A DNA stretch of 64,000 nt from Cannabis sativa. Its lineage: Eukaryota > Streptophyta > Magnoliopsida > Rosales > Cannabaceae. Under the pieces are notes generated by a model that was given only the letters and a program-made list of their open reading frames with translations, made no database searches and was not told the DNA's origin. This document shows, in pieces, positions 37,901-50,242 of this stretch. Made by a program: the position numbers and the translations under genes. The stretch's first letter is position 1; each line of letters begins with the position of its first letter. The DNA lies in NCBI RefSeq assembly GCF_029168945.1, contig NC_083605.1:31881280-31945279 (forward strand). The letters run 5' to 3'.

Positions 37901-38610
37901 TCAAATTAGATGATCAACAAGACACCCCTCTTGAAAATCCTTCTCACTACCGACAACTCATTGGACATCTACTGTATCTCACCTTGTCCAGACCAGATAT
38001 AACCTTCACAGTTCACCAACTAAGTCAATTCATGTCCTGCCCAAGGACACCCCATATGCAAGCCATCAACCATCTCCTTCGATACCTCAAAGGACAACCA
38101 GGCCAAGGAATCCTCTACTCCACCAATTCTTCCCTACATCTCCCAAGGCTTTTCAGACTCGGATTGGGCCTCTTGTCCAACCACTAGACGATCCACAACC
38201 GGCTACTGCATATTCCTTGGTGACTGCCTCATCTCTTGGCGAACCAAAAAGCAACCAACCATCTCCAAAAGCTCTGCCGAAGCAGAGTATAGAGCCTTGG
38301 CTGCAACAAGCAGTGAGATCACATGGCTACAATATCTGTTAAAGGATTTTCAAATCGAACAAAGTATTCCTACCTTCATATATTGCGACAACAAATTTGC
38401 AATACACATCGCCAACAACCCCACTTTTCACGAAAGAACCAAGCACATTGAGCTTGATTGCCACTTCATTCGCGAGAAGATCAAGAAATCTGCCATTCGT
38501 CTCATTCCTGTTAACACAACACTTTAACTCGCAGACATCTTCACCAAGCCTTTACCCTCTACAACACTTCACTCTCATATTACCAAGATGGCTGTCTATG
38601 ACATATACAG
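34998..38610 (+). pseudogene. Copia B pol: protease region, integrase, RT, RNase H
   Basis: The protease-like part is at 35360-35640 (DFGATRHICN, with the usual S/D motif altered, then LPNNETLSV). Integrase is at 35777-36601, with catalytic Asp in HCDIWGP, Asp in FRSDNAPQ and Glu in VAERKHQHLLN. RT spans two frames joined near 37165-37373, and its active site LVYVDDIIITG (about 37660) is intact. RNase H and the end are at 38140-38610, with YCDNKFAIHIA and ADIFTKPLP. Breaks are present between protease and integrase, after 36601, at about 37320, at 38187 and at 38527. The protein would have been one polyprotein cleaved by the element's own protease. Confidence 0.92.
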
Positions 38611-38627
38611 TCCATCTTGAGGAGGGG

Positions 38628-38877
38628 TAACAGATTTTGTACTCTGTTCTGTTTCGTCTCAGTGTTAGTTAGGAATACCGTTACTTTTCAGCTCAGTATT
38701 AGTTGTACAATTTGTATCTTGGTTCTTGTTTTTTGGTTTAACTAACTCCGGTTAGTTCGGTCTTGCATAGCTATATATACTTGGTCCCTGTACTGAACTC
38801 TTCAATGAAATTGTTTTCATTTTTTCATTCAATGAAACCTGGTCCTTTTCTTTCCCAGTTTTTATCTTTCCGCAATA
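38628..38877 (+). repeat. Copia B 3' LTR
   Basis: 250 bp, preceded by the polypurine tract GAGGAGGGG at 38619-38627 and followed by the ATAAC duplication. Confidence 0.95.
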
Positions 38878-38882
38878 ATAAC

Positions 38883-39507
38883 AATAATTTTATGAGATAT
38901 ATTATCACCAAAATGATTGTGGATCATATGTACATGAGAGGGAGACATCTTCATGTTGCACTCTTTTTTCCTTAGTTCAGGTTTTGTCCCACTGGATTTT
39001 CCTGGCAAGATTTTTAATGAAGCAACTTGTAAATAATTATGAATATGAAATATATATATTGTACTCTTTTTTTCTTAGCTCAGATTTTGTCCTACTGAGT
39101 TTTTCTGACAAGATTTTTAATGAGACAAGTTTAAATCATATTAACATACTTGCATTTTATAAAGCAGGTAGAGAATGTGTGGGAGTGAGATCATTGACAT
39201 AACATATTCGAGAAACATATAGATTACACTCTATAAAGCACACAAGTAGTTCTCTATGAAGATAATACTGCTTACATCGCTCAACTTAAAGGAGGGTACA
39301 TTGAAAGAGATAGAATTAGAACACATTTCACAAAATTCTTCTTTATACGTTTCAAGAAAATGCATATTGGTATTCAACAAATTCAATCAAGTGTCAATCT
39401 TGCAAACTTATTCACAAAGTTATTACCAACATCAACATTTGAGAAGACGGCAGTCGAAATTCGTCGATTAGAAGATCTCCACGAATGCCTAAATGAGGGG
39501 GAGTTAG
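38883..39507 (+). pseudogene. Older copia element, RNase H end
   Basis: 39140-39500 decodes with frame shifts to KAGRECVGVRSLT, then LYEDNTAYIAQLKGGYI, then a LADLFTKSLP-like end and LEDLHECLNEGE. This is the C-terminus of a copia polyprotein, followed by gaggggGAG. Upstream, two copies of an LTR-start-like block (38956 and 39059: cactctttttt-ccttag-tcaggttttgtcc) interrupt it. Copia B inserted into this remnant. Confidence 0.75.
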
Positions 39508-39834
39508 TTTACACTATACTCTTTTCCTTTTGATCAAATTTTTTAGCAAGATTTTTAATGAGGCAGTTATTATAGATATCCAAGGGCAATAACTATAAAT
39601 ATTCATAGTTATGTGGATGTCCGAATCTTTTAATTTATTACCATTAATTGTAATTAACATTCTTTTTTTCTTAATTTCCCTTTTCTTAGTTTCTTAATAT
39701 TTGACTCTCGTATTTGTATAAATAGGGGTTCACCCCATTGGAATAAACAACTGAGAAATTCTCATTCACTTTCTCTTTCTCTCTTTATCTTCTTCTTCTT
39801 CTTTCTTCTCATCTATTTTATATTATTTTATAAC
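39508..39834 (+). repeat. LTR of the older copia element
   Basis: It follows the polypurine tract with TTACACTATACTC, has a TATAAATAGGGG box near 39717 and ends ...TTTATAACA after a CT-rich leader. The right border is approximate. Confidence 0.6.
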
Positions 39835-40200
39835 AATATATAATTTATTATAAATAATTTAATAATTAATATATATTTCAAAAAAGTTTAATTATTTTTA
39901 GTGACATTTTTTAAATAGAGAAAAAAATATATAGTGACATTTGTATTTTTATTCACAGTAGTCTATCCTACATTTATCAAAAATGTTATTAAACCAATAA
40001 ATATTACTAAAACCAAATAATACTAATATTTTCTATAAAGTCATCAATAATTATAATTTTTTTTTATTTCAATTAAATTGATTTAAAGGAAATACAAATA
40101 TGAAAACGAACTGTATAATAATAATATCTATAACTAATTAAAACAATTTAAAAAATTAAGATCTGTCATATTAATTAGGGGAATCACTTCATACACTCCT

Positions 40201-40242
<42 letters not shown>

Positions 40243-40714
40243 ACGATTTGGATTACTTTGATAGTTTCTCATATGATTTTTAAGAATAAAAAAAAGTTTT
40301 AAAAAATAGTTACTCATATGATTAAAAGAAATTATAAAATATTGTAAAAATTTGAAATTGAATATAATTTTATTTTAATTATCACTAAATAAAACATCAT
40401 ACTAAAAGCGGTTTGGTTTGTTTCTTAGTTTCTATAAAAAAGTTAATTAGTTCGATCGTTTTCTCTTTGATAGAATTTGCCAATAACATATACACAATAA
40501 AATTATTTTTAAAGCAAACTTTATTTCAAGAATATCTTTTAAGTTGTACAATTAAGTACAAACAAAAAGGGTACATGTTTACACAATACTGATCAACTAG
40601 TATACTATAACGTACGTATATACGTAGCACCTTATTTTAATATATAAAGATATAGTTGATGATCAGTACAAATTAACATTACCCAGCTATGAAGATCTCA
40701 TCTGCCGTGTACTA
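39835..40714. other. 3' flank of thaumatin-like gene 2
   Basis: AT-rich, including 27 consecutive T at 40208-40234. The last ~200 bases before 40714 should be the 3' UTR of the minus-strand gene. No other gene is recognised. Confidence 0.5.
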
Positions 40715-41446
40715 TTACTCATTCAAACTTTCAACCATCTCCAAAGGAAATCTAGGAGAAGTTCTAGGGCAAAACACAACTCTATAGTTGGTCCCACCAG
40801 GGCAAGTAAAAGTGGAGGTGGGGTCATCTTGAGGATAACTATAAGCATCAGGACACCGATTCTTGAAAAACTTTGAGAATTGGGTGGGCCCACAGCTTCC
40901 CTGACCATTGGTACAACAATACTCATTGGTCTTGAACACAGTACATGGATTGTTACAACCCCCGGGAGCCCTAAGTTGGCTAGGACACTGCCCATTGATG
41001 TCAGCAGTGCACCTTATTCCCCTACACCTTCCCGTAGTGGGGCTAAAATCCATGGGGATATTGAAACCATCCACTAAGGAGATGTCAATGAAGTCAAGGT
41101 TGTTGAATTGGTTTAAGGCATACTCAGCTAGTGTGTTTGGAGGTTGTCCCCACCCTTGGCACTGGAGAACCCCACCACAGTCTCCAGTCTGGCAGCGGCC
41201 ACGGCCGCTGCCATCGAAGTTACAGTTGGTCCTACCCCATATGCGGGCCATGGCTGTGCCCGCGGCTACGTTGAGTGTCCATGTTTGGCCGCGGTCGAGT
41301 CTGCGGCCGCCTCCTGGGCTGGCAGCTGCCCAGACTGTGTATGGACATTCGTTGCGGATTTCAAAGGTGGCTGCATGGGATGAGACGATGAAAAGGGTGG
41401 TGATGATCAGAATAGTGAAGAGATTATTTGCTATCAATGACCCCAT
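40715..41446 (-). CDS. Thaumatin-like protein / osmotin (PR-5), copy 2, with C-terminal extension
   Basis: Intronless, 243 residues. The signal peptide of about 25 residues ends VSSHA, and the mature protein starts ATFEIRNEC. It has sixteen conserved cysteines, the thaumatin signature [16 protein letters not shown] and all acidic-cleft residues. After the final Cys-Pro it continues [16 protein letters not shown]. Tails of this kind (hydrophobic, FPLEM-like) are removed and direct osmotin/PR-5 proteins to the vacuole in tobacco; vacuolar location is inferred from that. The long frames on the opposite strand are shadows of its GC-rich codons. It is about 95% identical in mature protein to copy 1. 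Confidence 0.95.
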   Translation of the reverse strand: MGSLIANNLFTILIITTLFIVSSHAATFEIRNECPYTVWAAASPGGGRRLDRGQTWTLNVAAGTAMARIWGRTNCNFDGSGRGRCQTGDCGGVLQCQGWGQPPNTLAEYALNQFNNLDFIDISLVDGFNIPMDFSPTTGRCRGIRCTADINGQCPSQLRAPGGCNNPCTVFKTNEYCCTNGQGSCGPTQFSKFFKNRCPDAYSYPQDDPTSTFTCPGGTNYRVVFCPRTSPRFPLEMVESLNE

Positions 41447-41493
41447 TGGTTTTAGTGGTGTTGTATTTTAAGGAAATGATACAATGAATTGGA

Positions 41494-41501
41494 TTTATAT
41501 A
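41494..41501 (-). promoter_or_regulatory. TATA box of thaumatin-like gene 2
   Basis: TATATAAA on the minus strand, about 48 bases before the ATG at 41446. Confidence 0.75.
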
Positions 41502-42786
41502 AAAGGCAATTATTTGATATTGGTCTCTTCTTGTGGCCCATTATATATGACAAAGTCATGCATGTATGATCATTTTTTTTTATTTAATTTTTAGGATTTA
41601 TCAATCAATGAATTTAGGTTGAGGCGGCTAATGTTGATAGTAAAGTCAAATGATTTGAATTATTATCACATGTAGTGTCCCATATGACTTTCAATTCATG
41701 TATATAATACTTGTGTTTATATTACAAGTCGAGATAGAAATATAAAATAAATGAATAAAAAAATATACAGATAAGATTGCAAGAATGACTAGAAAAAGAA
41801 TAAAATTTTAAAATTTCAAGGTGGCGTGATCAATCTTTAAGCACTTGTTTTTGTGGTCGATTGTCAACGCACGTGTTCGATAATCATCGATTGCTTCAAC
41901 TGAAAAGAGAACCTAATCTATTAAGTTTTCAAACATTTTTTATTAGATCGCATCCCATTTAATACTTAATTACATTAATTGTAGCATGATACCGAGCTAT
42001 TTACTCACCGCAACCAAAAATTTGTCCCAATCAATTAAAGAGCAAAGGACAAAGGAGATATATGTTATATCCAAATTAATTAATGAACAAAGGACAAAAG
42101 AGATATCGATATATATAAAGATTATTGTTATTGGACACTAATTAATAATGTCTCCTTTTGACATGTTACCTTATAATTAATTAAATATTTTCTTAAAATT
42201 ATTACATTAAACTCTGTAGGAGCTGATACTTATTGAACCAATAATAAAATTGACACATAAAAGAGTATATTAGACGCTACTAGTACCTTTTAACATTTCT
42301 CATATATAAAGTAGGAACGATTTTTTCTTTTTCTTCTTTCAAAGCAATCTGTTTTGGGGAATATTAAGTCGGTATTAGAATGGAGAGTAAGAGAGATAAA
42401 AAGAATATATGTTCTCCTTCATGTTGTTTGGTATTAGAAATATATATGGAAGAATAAAAAGTAAAATAAATATTAAAATTACTATTTTATTATTTTTAAT
42501 ACAATTATAAATAAAAAAAATATTTTATATAATTTTTTTGTCTTTTTTTTTTTTTTTGAATTCATCATAGAAGGGATATAAAATAATGTGTTTAGAGAGA
42601 GGGTGTCTCCTTTCATCTCTCCTCCTATTAGAATTTGGGGATAAGATGAATGAGGTTCTATCTCAAAACTAATTGGCAATGGGAAGAGTAGCACATTCTT
42701 ATATATTCTATTATCTTTCCACACATGCATTAGCAATGTGAGACTCTCTAACACCTTTCCCTCTTGCCAAACAAAAGGATTCTCCA
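41502..42786. other. Upstream region of thaumatin-like gene 2
   Basis: No genes recognised. 42126-42305 has weak inverted ends and the ctttta-acatttctc terminus seen in the MITE at 25174, so it is probably a decayed relative. The 101-residue frame at 42482-42787 (-) is low-complexity at its end and not recognised. Confidence 0.4.
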
Positions 42787-42794
42787 ATCCCTTT

Positions 42795-43156
42795 GGCTAA
42801 TTAAGATTTTTTTCCACTGAACTTTTTTTGCCGTTAAAAATTCCCCGAACTATTGAGATTGTTAGATTTAAGGACTTTTATCTAATTTCATATAATTTTA
42901 CTGTTACAGTGATTGTTTATGTACTAAATCATGTTTCCTTTTGAAATCTACCAAATCATGCCCCTCAAACTTTAATATGTACTAAATCATGTCTCCTGAA
43001 CTTTTATCTATGCTAGAATTTTTTTACTAAAATTAGACAAAAGTCCTTAAATTTAACAATTTCAAAAATTCAAGAGGAATTTTTAACAGCCAAAAAAATT
43101 CAAAAGACATAATTTATTACATGTTAAAATTTGGAAAAAAAAAATCCTAATTAGCC
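42795..43156. mobile_element. Non-autonomous MULE-like element (MULE 3)
   Basis: 362 bp. It starts GGCTAATTAAGATTTTTTT and ends with the inverse AATCCTAATTAGCC. The arms share the GTTAAAAATTCC and TTTAAGGACTTTT blocks over about 100 bases. ATCCCTTT is duplicated on both sides (42787-42794 and 43157-43164). Eight bases fits hAT or a trimmed MULE; the long arms favour MULE. Confidence 0.75.
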
Positions 43157-43164
43157 ATCCCTTT

Positions 43165-43928
43165 ATTCCTCTCCCTCCCTCATTTTCTCCCCTCTACCAA
43201 ACATATTAACATGTCTTAGTGAAGGATAACTTAAACCTGTTTCATATCTTTATGTCTGGAGAGCTAATAATTAAAATTTTCATAGTAATATTAGATGTAT
43301 ATTACATGCTTTTCTTTTTAACTTTTTTTTTTTTTGATTCAAGCGTTTATATATTACATATTAATATGTATTATCTTTCAAAAGTATATATTTAACTGTA
43401 TATATTAAATAAATATATAAAGCTAGCTAATGCATTGTTTTAAGTTTTCTATTTGAAGCCTAATACATTTGTCTTTTGTCATCTCTTCAAATCCGACAAT
43501 TTTTTTTGTAAATAATTCAATTCATTGAACGGGGAACTAGAAACAAAAGTTTAGTAAGTCAAGTAAATTATTGGTCTCGTGATTCATAATTTCTAACCAA
43601 GACGTGTGAATTCAGAAACTAACAAAACCTTGACTTAAAAGAAAAAGAAAAGACAGTAGGTAATTAAACAGTACTACGATGGAAGACCTGCGGATTAAGG
43701 CAAGAGGAGAATAAACAAATTACTTATATCGAATTCATATATCTAGTTACTTCAAATTCTGACGATTTAGAATGCATCTGTTGCCATTGATCTTGAAAAT
43801 AATTATTTTGAGAAAAAAAATAAATAAAAAGAAATCAGGAAAGGAAAATAACTAAATATTGAATATATAATAAATAATATAAAAAAATTTCTCTCTCTAG
43901 CTTTTCTCTCAGCTTGAACGTTGGTGCC
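43165..43928. other. Intergenic, then LINE 5' leader
   Basis: No gene is recognised to about 43870. The CT-rich stretch near 43890 before the ATG looks like the 5' UTR of the LINE that follows. Confidence 0.4.
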
Positions 43929-44253
43929 ATGGCGAAAACGAAAGTGAAGATTCAGGGAAAACCAAAATCGGCTGCAAAGAAAAAGAAGAAGCAAGGACCG
44001 TCCTCTACAGTGAATGTTCAGCAAACAAAATCGATGGTTGAGATCTTAGAGGTTAAACCCATTGATTTCTCGGAGGAAGAGGATGTGCGAGAAGATGCAG
44101 AGTTGGTTTCAAATCCCGCGATGGGATCTGCGATTGAAGGGAAAATGGATTTGTTGGCTTGTTGAGAACCAATTTCTCTGAGATTGACTCTGAAGATGTT
44201 TGAACGTGAATAAGACATTTGCCATGATTTCTCTAATTTCATCTTGCTAGTAA
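43929..44253 (+). pseudogene. LINE ORF1, segment 1 (N-terminus)
   Basis: It begins MAKTKVKIQGKPKS, a Lys-rich N-terminus, and continues to MVEILEVKPIDFSEEED before a stop at 44163. Its position, in the same strand and order as the DUF4283 segment at 51310, makes it the start of an L1-type ORF1. It is cut at 44254 by the hAT-like block. Recognition of this segment alone is weak; the order of all four segments supports it. Confidence 0.55.
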
Positions 44254-45044
44254 CTAGGGATGCACATTTTATCTATGGGGATGAATCCCGCGGGGATCCG
44301 CCGCTAATGGGTGAAGATTCTCCATCTAAACACGAAAATGAGTGAGGATAGAGATTATGTTTAGGATTGAAAACTATTTTATGTTTTTAAAAATTAAAAT
44401 GGTGGGGTCTACCTAAGAATTTCTTGAGTGTTTTCAAAAACAAAATTTGAATCCTATTTTAAGTTTGGGATTTTTTCTATTTTAGGTTAATATTACTTTA
44501 AATAAACATTTATACTACTACAAGCAAAAATAAACATTTATATTGTTTATTAATTTCAAATATATTATTTTTAAAGTTTGTTATTTACAAAAATACAGTA
44601 GAAAAACTCCCCCAAATGCGTAAGGAGAAGTGTGACACACATGTGGCTATGTGGGCGAGTGAGACTCACACGCGAGTGAGGAACAAAGCCTTCAGAGTTG
44701 CCTGACGCTCACAAACTGTAGCGTCAGAACGCAGCAGTGGTTGTCACGTGACGAATTCGGACAAAGTGAATTTTAACGTTTCTCAGCACAAAACAACTTA
44801 AAAACAACACAAAAACAACTTAACCATAATATATAAATCAATTAAAGTTTATCATATTATGCAAACAAAAATAAATTTATAAGACAAAAATCTCAAAAAA
44901 TACAATACTAAAATAACTTAATAGCAACGAATAAACAACACGATAACAATTCTATTTTAATATAAAAATTAATTGAGCATCAACACTTACGTCAACTTAA
45001 AAAATAAAATAAAAACAACACACAAATAAAAAAAACATATATAT

Positions 45045-46560
45045 ACATTTATTTCTCTTAGTTAAACAACTAAATAACAACAAAATATAACTGCATAAAC
45101 TCCACTACAATATGCAAATTATATAGGCTTGAAAACAATTCTAAGAAAATAAAAAATACCACTAATGTATAAAATGCATTTAAAAGTAACTACAAAACAC
45201 ATTTATACCAACTAAATAATATATGTACCCATAAAAAGCTAAACATATACTTATATTTCTCTTGGTCAAACAACTTAATAACAATGAATAAACAACACGA
45301 TAACAATTTTATTTTAATATGAAAATTAGTTAGGCATGAACACATTGCGTCAACTAAAAATTAAATAAAAACAACAAACAAATAACCTTAAAAGTAAAAC
45401 ACAACTACAAAAAATTGTACATTAATTACTCAAAAATATATGTACCCAACAAAAACTAAACATATACTCATTTGGTATAATTTGATTTAAAATTTTGAAT
45501 TGGAATCTTTTTTATCAACTTGAATTGCTAGGGATTAGTAATAAGCTAGTTAGAGTTGTGTTAAATGCTCAAAAATACATATCTAAAAATACATTAATTT
45601 CTAAAAAAAAAATTAACTTTATCTAAAATTTACTAAAATGAATGTGATCTATTTTTATTTGAAATAATTTTGTAGGAAAAATAATTTTACGGCACATTAT
45701 AAAAAAATAGGAAAGAAGAAAATACTATTTTTAAAAATTAAATAATAAAATTTTAATCTAAAAAATAATATTATTAGTTGGTCAATATAAAATAATATTT
45801 TATTGGTCAAGCAAAAATATAATTTGATATTACTTTTAATATTGTTTAACAACTTAAAAGAAACGTAAGAACAAAATAAAATTAATTTTAATAAAACAGA
45901 AATAACTACAAATCACATATACAAACACAACCAAAAAATTATGAAAAATAAACTAAAATATACATCAAAACAACAACAAAACATTTGGACAACCTCTCAA
46001 ATATGTCTGAAAAACTAAATATATACTCATAATTATAAGGCTATTTATTATCTCTTTTGGACAACTCAATTACAATTGAGAAATAACTAGATAATAACAC
46101 TACTTTAATATGTAAATTAATTAAATATCAATCTCAATAAATCAAAAACAGCGACAAATTACTTATACAACACCATGATACAACAAAAAAAAAAATATAA
46201 AAAAAAATTAAAAAATACATCAAAATAATTGCACAACAACTAAAAATCACCTACAAAACAACTAGATAACTACTCAAAAATATATCTAAAAAACTAAATA
46301 TATACTCATTTTGTTTATCTTTTTTGGACAACTCAAGTACAATTAAAAAACAACTAGACAACAACACTGCAATATATTTTGTTGACAACCTAAAAGAAAC
46401 GTAAGAACAACATAAAATTTATCTCAATAAAACAAAAACAACTACAAATCACTTATACCATGACAAATAAACATATACTCAATTTGTTCTTCGTTGAATA
46501 ACTAAATCTCCATGTACAAATAATGAATAATAACCTGAATTTAATATGGAATTTAAATAA
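45045..46560. repeat. Degenerate AACAAC-rich repeats inside the hAT-like block
   Basis: A phrase of the form aaactaaatatatactcat-n-tctcttttggacaactcaa-n-aacaactagacaacaacac recurs about six times (near 45049, 45246, 45468, 46019, 46299 and 46460) at uneven spacing. It is non-coding. Confidence 0.6.
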
Positions 46561-47900
46561 TTAAGCATCAATACATTGAGTCAACTAAAAAGAAAACTAA
46601 AATAACGCACAAATAATTTAGAAAAAAAAAACACTTAAAAACAACTATAATGGAGATTCTTTGTGTCTTAGATCGTGACAAGTGTTTTTTTTTTCTTTTT
46701 TTTTTCAAGTGGGGGTGGGAGCTGAAAGATGAGTACTATTGAATTAGCTTAATAAATTTTTTAATGCGTGTGGATGCAAATAAATTTAATGTGATATTTC
46801 AAATACAATCAGTTAGACTCAAATCATTTTTTAGCATAGAAATTTATATTTTTAAAACTATAAATAAAAATAATAATATAAAAAAAATCAACTATATAAT
46901 ACTAAAATAGGATAGGGCCGCCACTTCTATATGCTTTTTATGGTGCTTAGCCATTTGAGATTCAACCTTCTCACGAAAAAAAAATATTTTCAAAAATAAG
47001 AAGGCTTCATTCCTCAATTACAGTACCTTCGAAAGAGATTTTTTACCCATAAGAAGAACAACTTTAGAGTTTTCTTTATTAGCCTTTTTGAAAGAAAAAA
47101 AAAAAGTAGGAAAAGGGGAAGATAAACTAGAACTAGTTACAACTATAAGTTGTAAACACCTGTATGTGAAATGGGTGTATACTAACTATAAAAAGTGATT
47201 TTTTTTTAAAAAAAAAAATAGAAAAGCAGAAAAAGAAGTTGATATGACCTGATTGTAGAAGATAATTGTGTTGAGAGAGAGAATGTACATAGAAAATAAA
47301 CAAGAAAATAAAGAGTGGGGAGAGAGATATAGACAAAAATATTCATGTAAGTACAAATCGTAAAAATGTAATTAATGAAAGTTTAAAAAGTAATGATGAA
47401 AATAATGAATTGTACAAAAGAAAAAGATACAGAGCACAAGTAAAAATGTAAAATACTTTACATTTTAGGTTTTCAAATCATAGAATCCAAAAACTCTCTA
47501 ATTATTCTCTTACTTTTTTATCTTGAGATTCCTAACCAATCACATATTCAATTTTTTAAAACTCAAAAATATTAAATCACACTACAACCAATCATATATT
47601 TAGAAACAATTGTTCACTTACAAAATTTAAATTTTTATTTCCAAAACACATTTTTAAAAAACACAATTTTTGAATCACAAACCAATCAAACCCTATTCTT
47701 TTTTGTTCCTGAATCTTTAATGGGACGGGGATGAAGATCACACTCTCAGCCTTAACTGAACCGCTTAAAATTTTATTTTATATTTCTAATAATATTTTAT
47801 AACTTGTAATTTATATTTGCATTTGTTTAGTATATTAGTATATTAGCCAATATAACCGCTCTTCGCGCGGCTAATTTAATTATTTTAGTATTATAATAAA

Positions 47901-49509
47901 GAGTAATTTGCGACATAAATACCCAAGTTTATCTTTCAGTTGCAGTTTAATACCTAAGTTAAAATTTTGGCGGTAAAAATACCTTCTGTCACACTTTTAG
48001 AAGTTCTGTAGGTACCTACTGTTAAGTGCCATGTCACTGTCCAGGTGTCACGGTTGATTGGTCCAAATCATTTAGTTTATATTTTTATTTGAAATTGATT
48101 AAAAATTATTTGAAATAAAAAATATTAAAATAAAAATATATTAAAATTAAATTAAATCAAACATAATTTTTTTTTTTGACTACCACGGCCCAGCATTTAT
48201 CCCACACCAACAAACCAATGACAAACCCATATATGAAAAAAAAATCACTCCTTCATAATCAATGACAACCCCAAAAACAAAGAATGAATATATATACCAT
48301 AAAGACAAACTAGTAAGACAAACGAATGCCAAACCAGTCGTATACTCCAGGAAAGCCACACCCCAGGAACAAACACCAAACCAGTAGCACCAGTTGCACC
48401 CCAAGAAAACCACCCTAGAAGGATCACACACCAGTCGCACCCCAGGAAAACCAAAAGCCAGAAACACACTAGTCGGACCCTGGAAGAACTAAAAACAGAC
48501 TCCAAAATTTCATTACTCAGCAAAATAAAACAAAATACACTAACAAAATTCAGATTTATATACCAAAATTCATAAAAAGAATCTTAATGGTGAGAAATAA
48601 AATCCGGTAAAAATATACATCTAATATAGAATAAAACCAAATCAACTGCACTCATATCTCAAAATTACAAAATAAAACTTTAAATTTCCCTAAAATTATT
48701 TATATTTCTTCAGATTCAAAATTTCTTACGAGAAATCCGATGACTCCCGTCGATGCCCAAATCTCCGCCAAGACCTTAGCCAAATCTATGTCAGTTTGCA
48801 CAGAGAGAAACAAAGAGAAGGATCCCAAGGGAGAGAGAAAGAGAGGCAGAGATATAGATCTAGGGGTTTTCAAGGTGGTGAAGTTCGGAGTTGTTCAGTT
48901 TGGCTCTGAGCAGAGAGAGGTCGAGAAAGAGAGGAGAGAGGGAATAGAGAGAACTCGAGGGCCATAGACTGCCGGAGTTGCTCTCTGTCTCTGCGCAAAG
49001 AAAATAGAGAGAGAGAAGTCGAGAAAGAAAGGGAGAACCAAACTTTTTGGGGTTCCTTGATGCTCGTGGTGGTTCTTCCAAAAAGGCTCGAGAGAAGTCA
49101 AAAACTCAGGGCGATGAAGGCTCTCCCTCTCGTCCGTCGGTGCCGAGGTAGACGAAGCAATTTTTTTTTCTTTTGAACTCAGTAGACAAAGAAATTAGAT
49201 TTAGGTTTGTTTTGATTTTTTTTTTCAAAGGTTTGTTTTGATCTTGATATTTTTTTATATAATTCAGTTTTATTTTTTATTTTTTTTTATTATTTTTACA
49301 TACTTAAAATGATTTTTATTTTAAAAAAAAAAATTAAATGATTTGGAGCAATGAGTGACTGACATCTGGGGCTGACCTGGCACTTAACGGCCAGGTACTT
49401 ACGGAAGTTCCAAAAATATGACCGAAGGTATTTTTACCGCCAAAATTTTAACTTAAGTATTAATCTGCAACTAAAATATAAACTTAGGTATTTATGCCGC
49501 AAATTACTC
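47901..49509. mobile_element. MULE with long inverted repeats and exact 9-bp duplication (MULE 1, possible Pack-MULE)
   Basis: 1609 bp with inverted repeats of about 160 bases (47901-48062 and 49345-49509) beginning GAGTAATTTGCG. TATAATAAA is duplicated at 47892-47900 and 49510-49518. The interior is GC-richer than its surroundings, with a plus-strand frame 48740-48967 and a further stretch at 49057-49152 reading GGSSKKAREKSKTQGDEGS. It also has a repeated ccagtcgcaccccagg word at 48330-48480. Captured host exons are plausible but I do not recognise the source. Confidence 0.9.
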
Positions 49510-49700
49510 TATAATAAATAATTATTTAAAAATATAATTCTAATATAAAGTAAAATTATAGATATATTTTCTTATTTCATATGATTATTAATAATTTTAT
49601 TTATTAAAAACTAAATGCACAATTTTATTTATTATTATTTGGAATTATTTATTAAGAAGTTTAAAATTATTATACGTTTTGTTAATAAATATTATTTTAT

Positions 49701-49912
49701 AAAAATAAAAAAATAAGGTGGTGTAGAAAAAAATTACAGTGTTCCCCATAATGCATTATTTTCATATCTCGATCATTCAAAATTATTGTTTTAAATTGCT
49801 TTGTTAAAAGAAATTATTTTTATAAAAATAAATAAATAAAGTGGTGTAGAAAAAAATTACGGTGTTCCCCATAATGTATTATTTTCATATCTCGATCATT
49901 CAAAACTATAAT
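49701..49912. repeat. Tandem duplication of about 125 bp in Helitron C
   Basis: The stretch ggtggtgtagaaaaaaatta to ctcgatcattcaaaa occurs twice in direct orientation (from about 49718 and 49842) with few differences. Confidence 0.8.
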
Positions 49913-49917
49913 TATTA

Positions 49918-50030
49918 TTGTATTTCACTTGTTGTCTCATTGTATCTCACTTATTTCATCACCGTATCTCACCCATTATTATCACTGTATCTCATCGTTT
50001 ATCATTACCGTAGTTCACTTGTAGTCGTCA
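49918..50030 (-). repeat. GTGAGATACGGT minisatellite in Helitron C
   Basis: About five to six units of the repeat found at 27335-27605, here on the minus strand. Confidence 0.8.
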
Positions 50031-50242
50031 CTATTATATTTCCCAAATTTATATCTTAATTTTAGATTTCAGCTCGAATTTTAAATATTTTTTTAATATT
50101 TTTAAGACATTAGAGAATATTCATTAGTTTGTTCTGTTATTATTAATTAGTATGTTTTAAACAAGTGATTATTATTTTTTAAAATATTTTAATTACAAAA
50201 AAAGAAAAAAAAATAAAAAAAAATTGATATTTTAATTATGAG

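Larger units (their letters stand above)
33808..38877 (+). mobile_element. Ty1/copia retrotransposon with 250-bp LTRs (copia B)
   Basis: 5070 bp bounded by LTRs 33808-34057 and 38628-38877, with ATAAC duplicated at 33803-33807 and 38878-38882. It has a tRNA-iMet primer-binding site, gag, protease region, integrase, RT and RNase H in copia order, and a GAGGAGGGG polypurine tract. Short LTRs and the domain arrangement suggest an Ale/Retrofit-type lineage. Several frameshifts and stops make it inactive. The LTRs differ at six of 250 positions. Confidence 0.95.

Noticed and set aside
48180..48523. Trp/Cys-rich minus-strand frames in MULE 1
   Set aside because: They arise from the antisense of a repeated word; no known domain.
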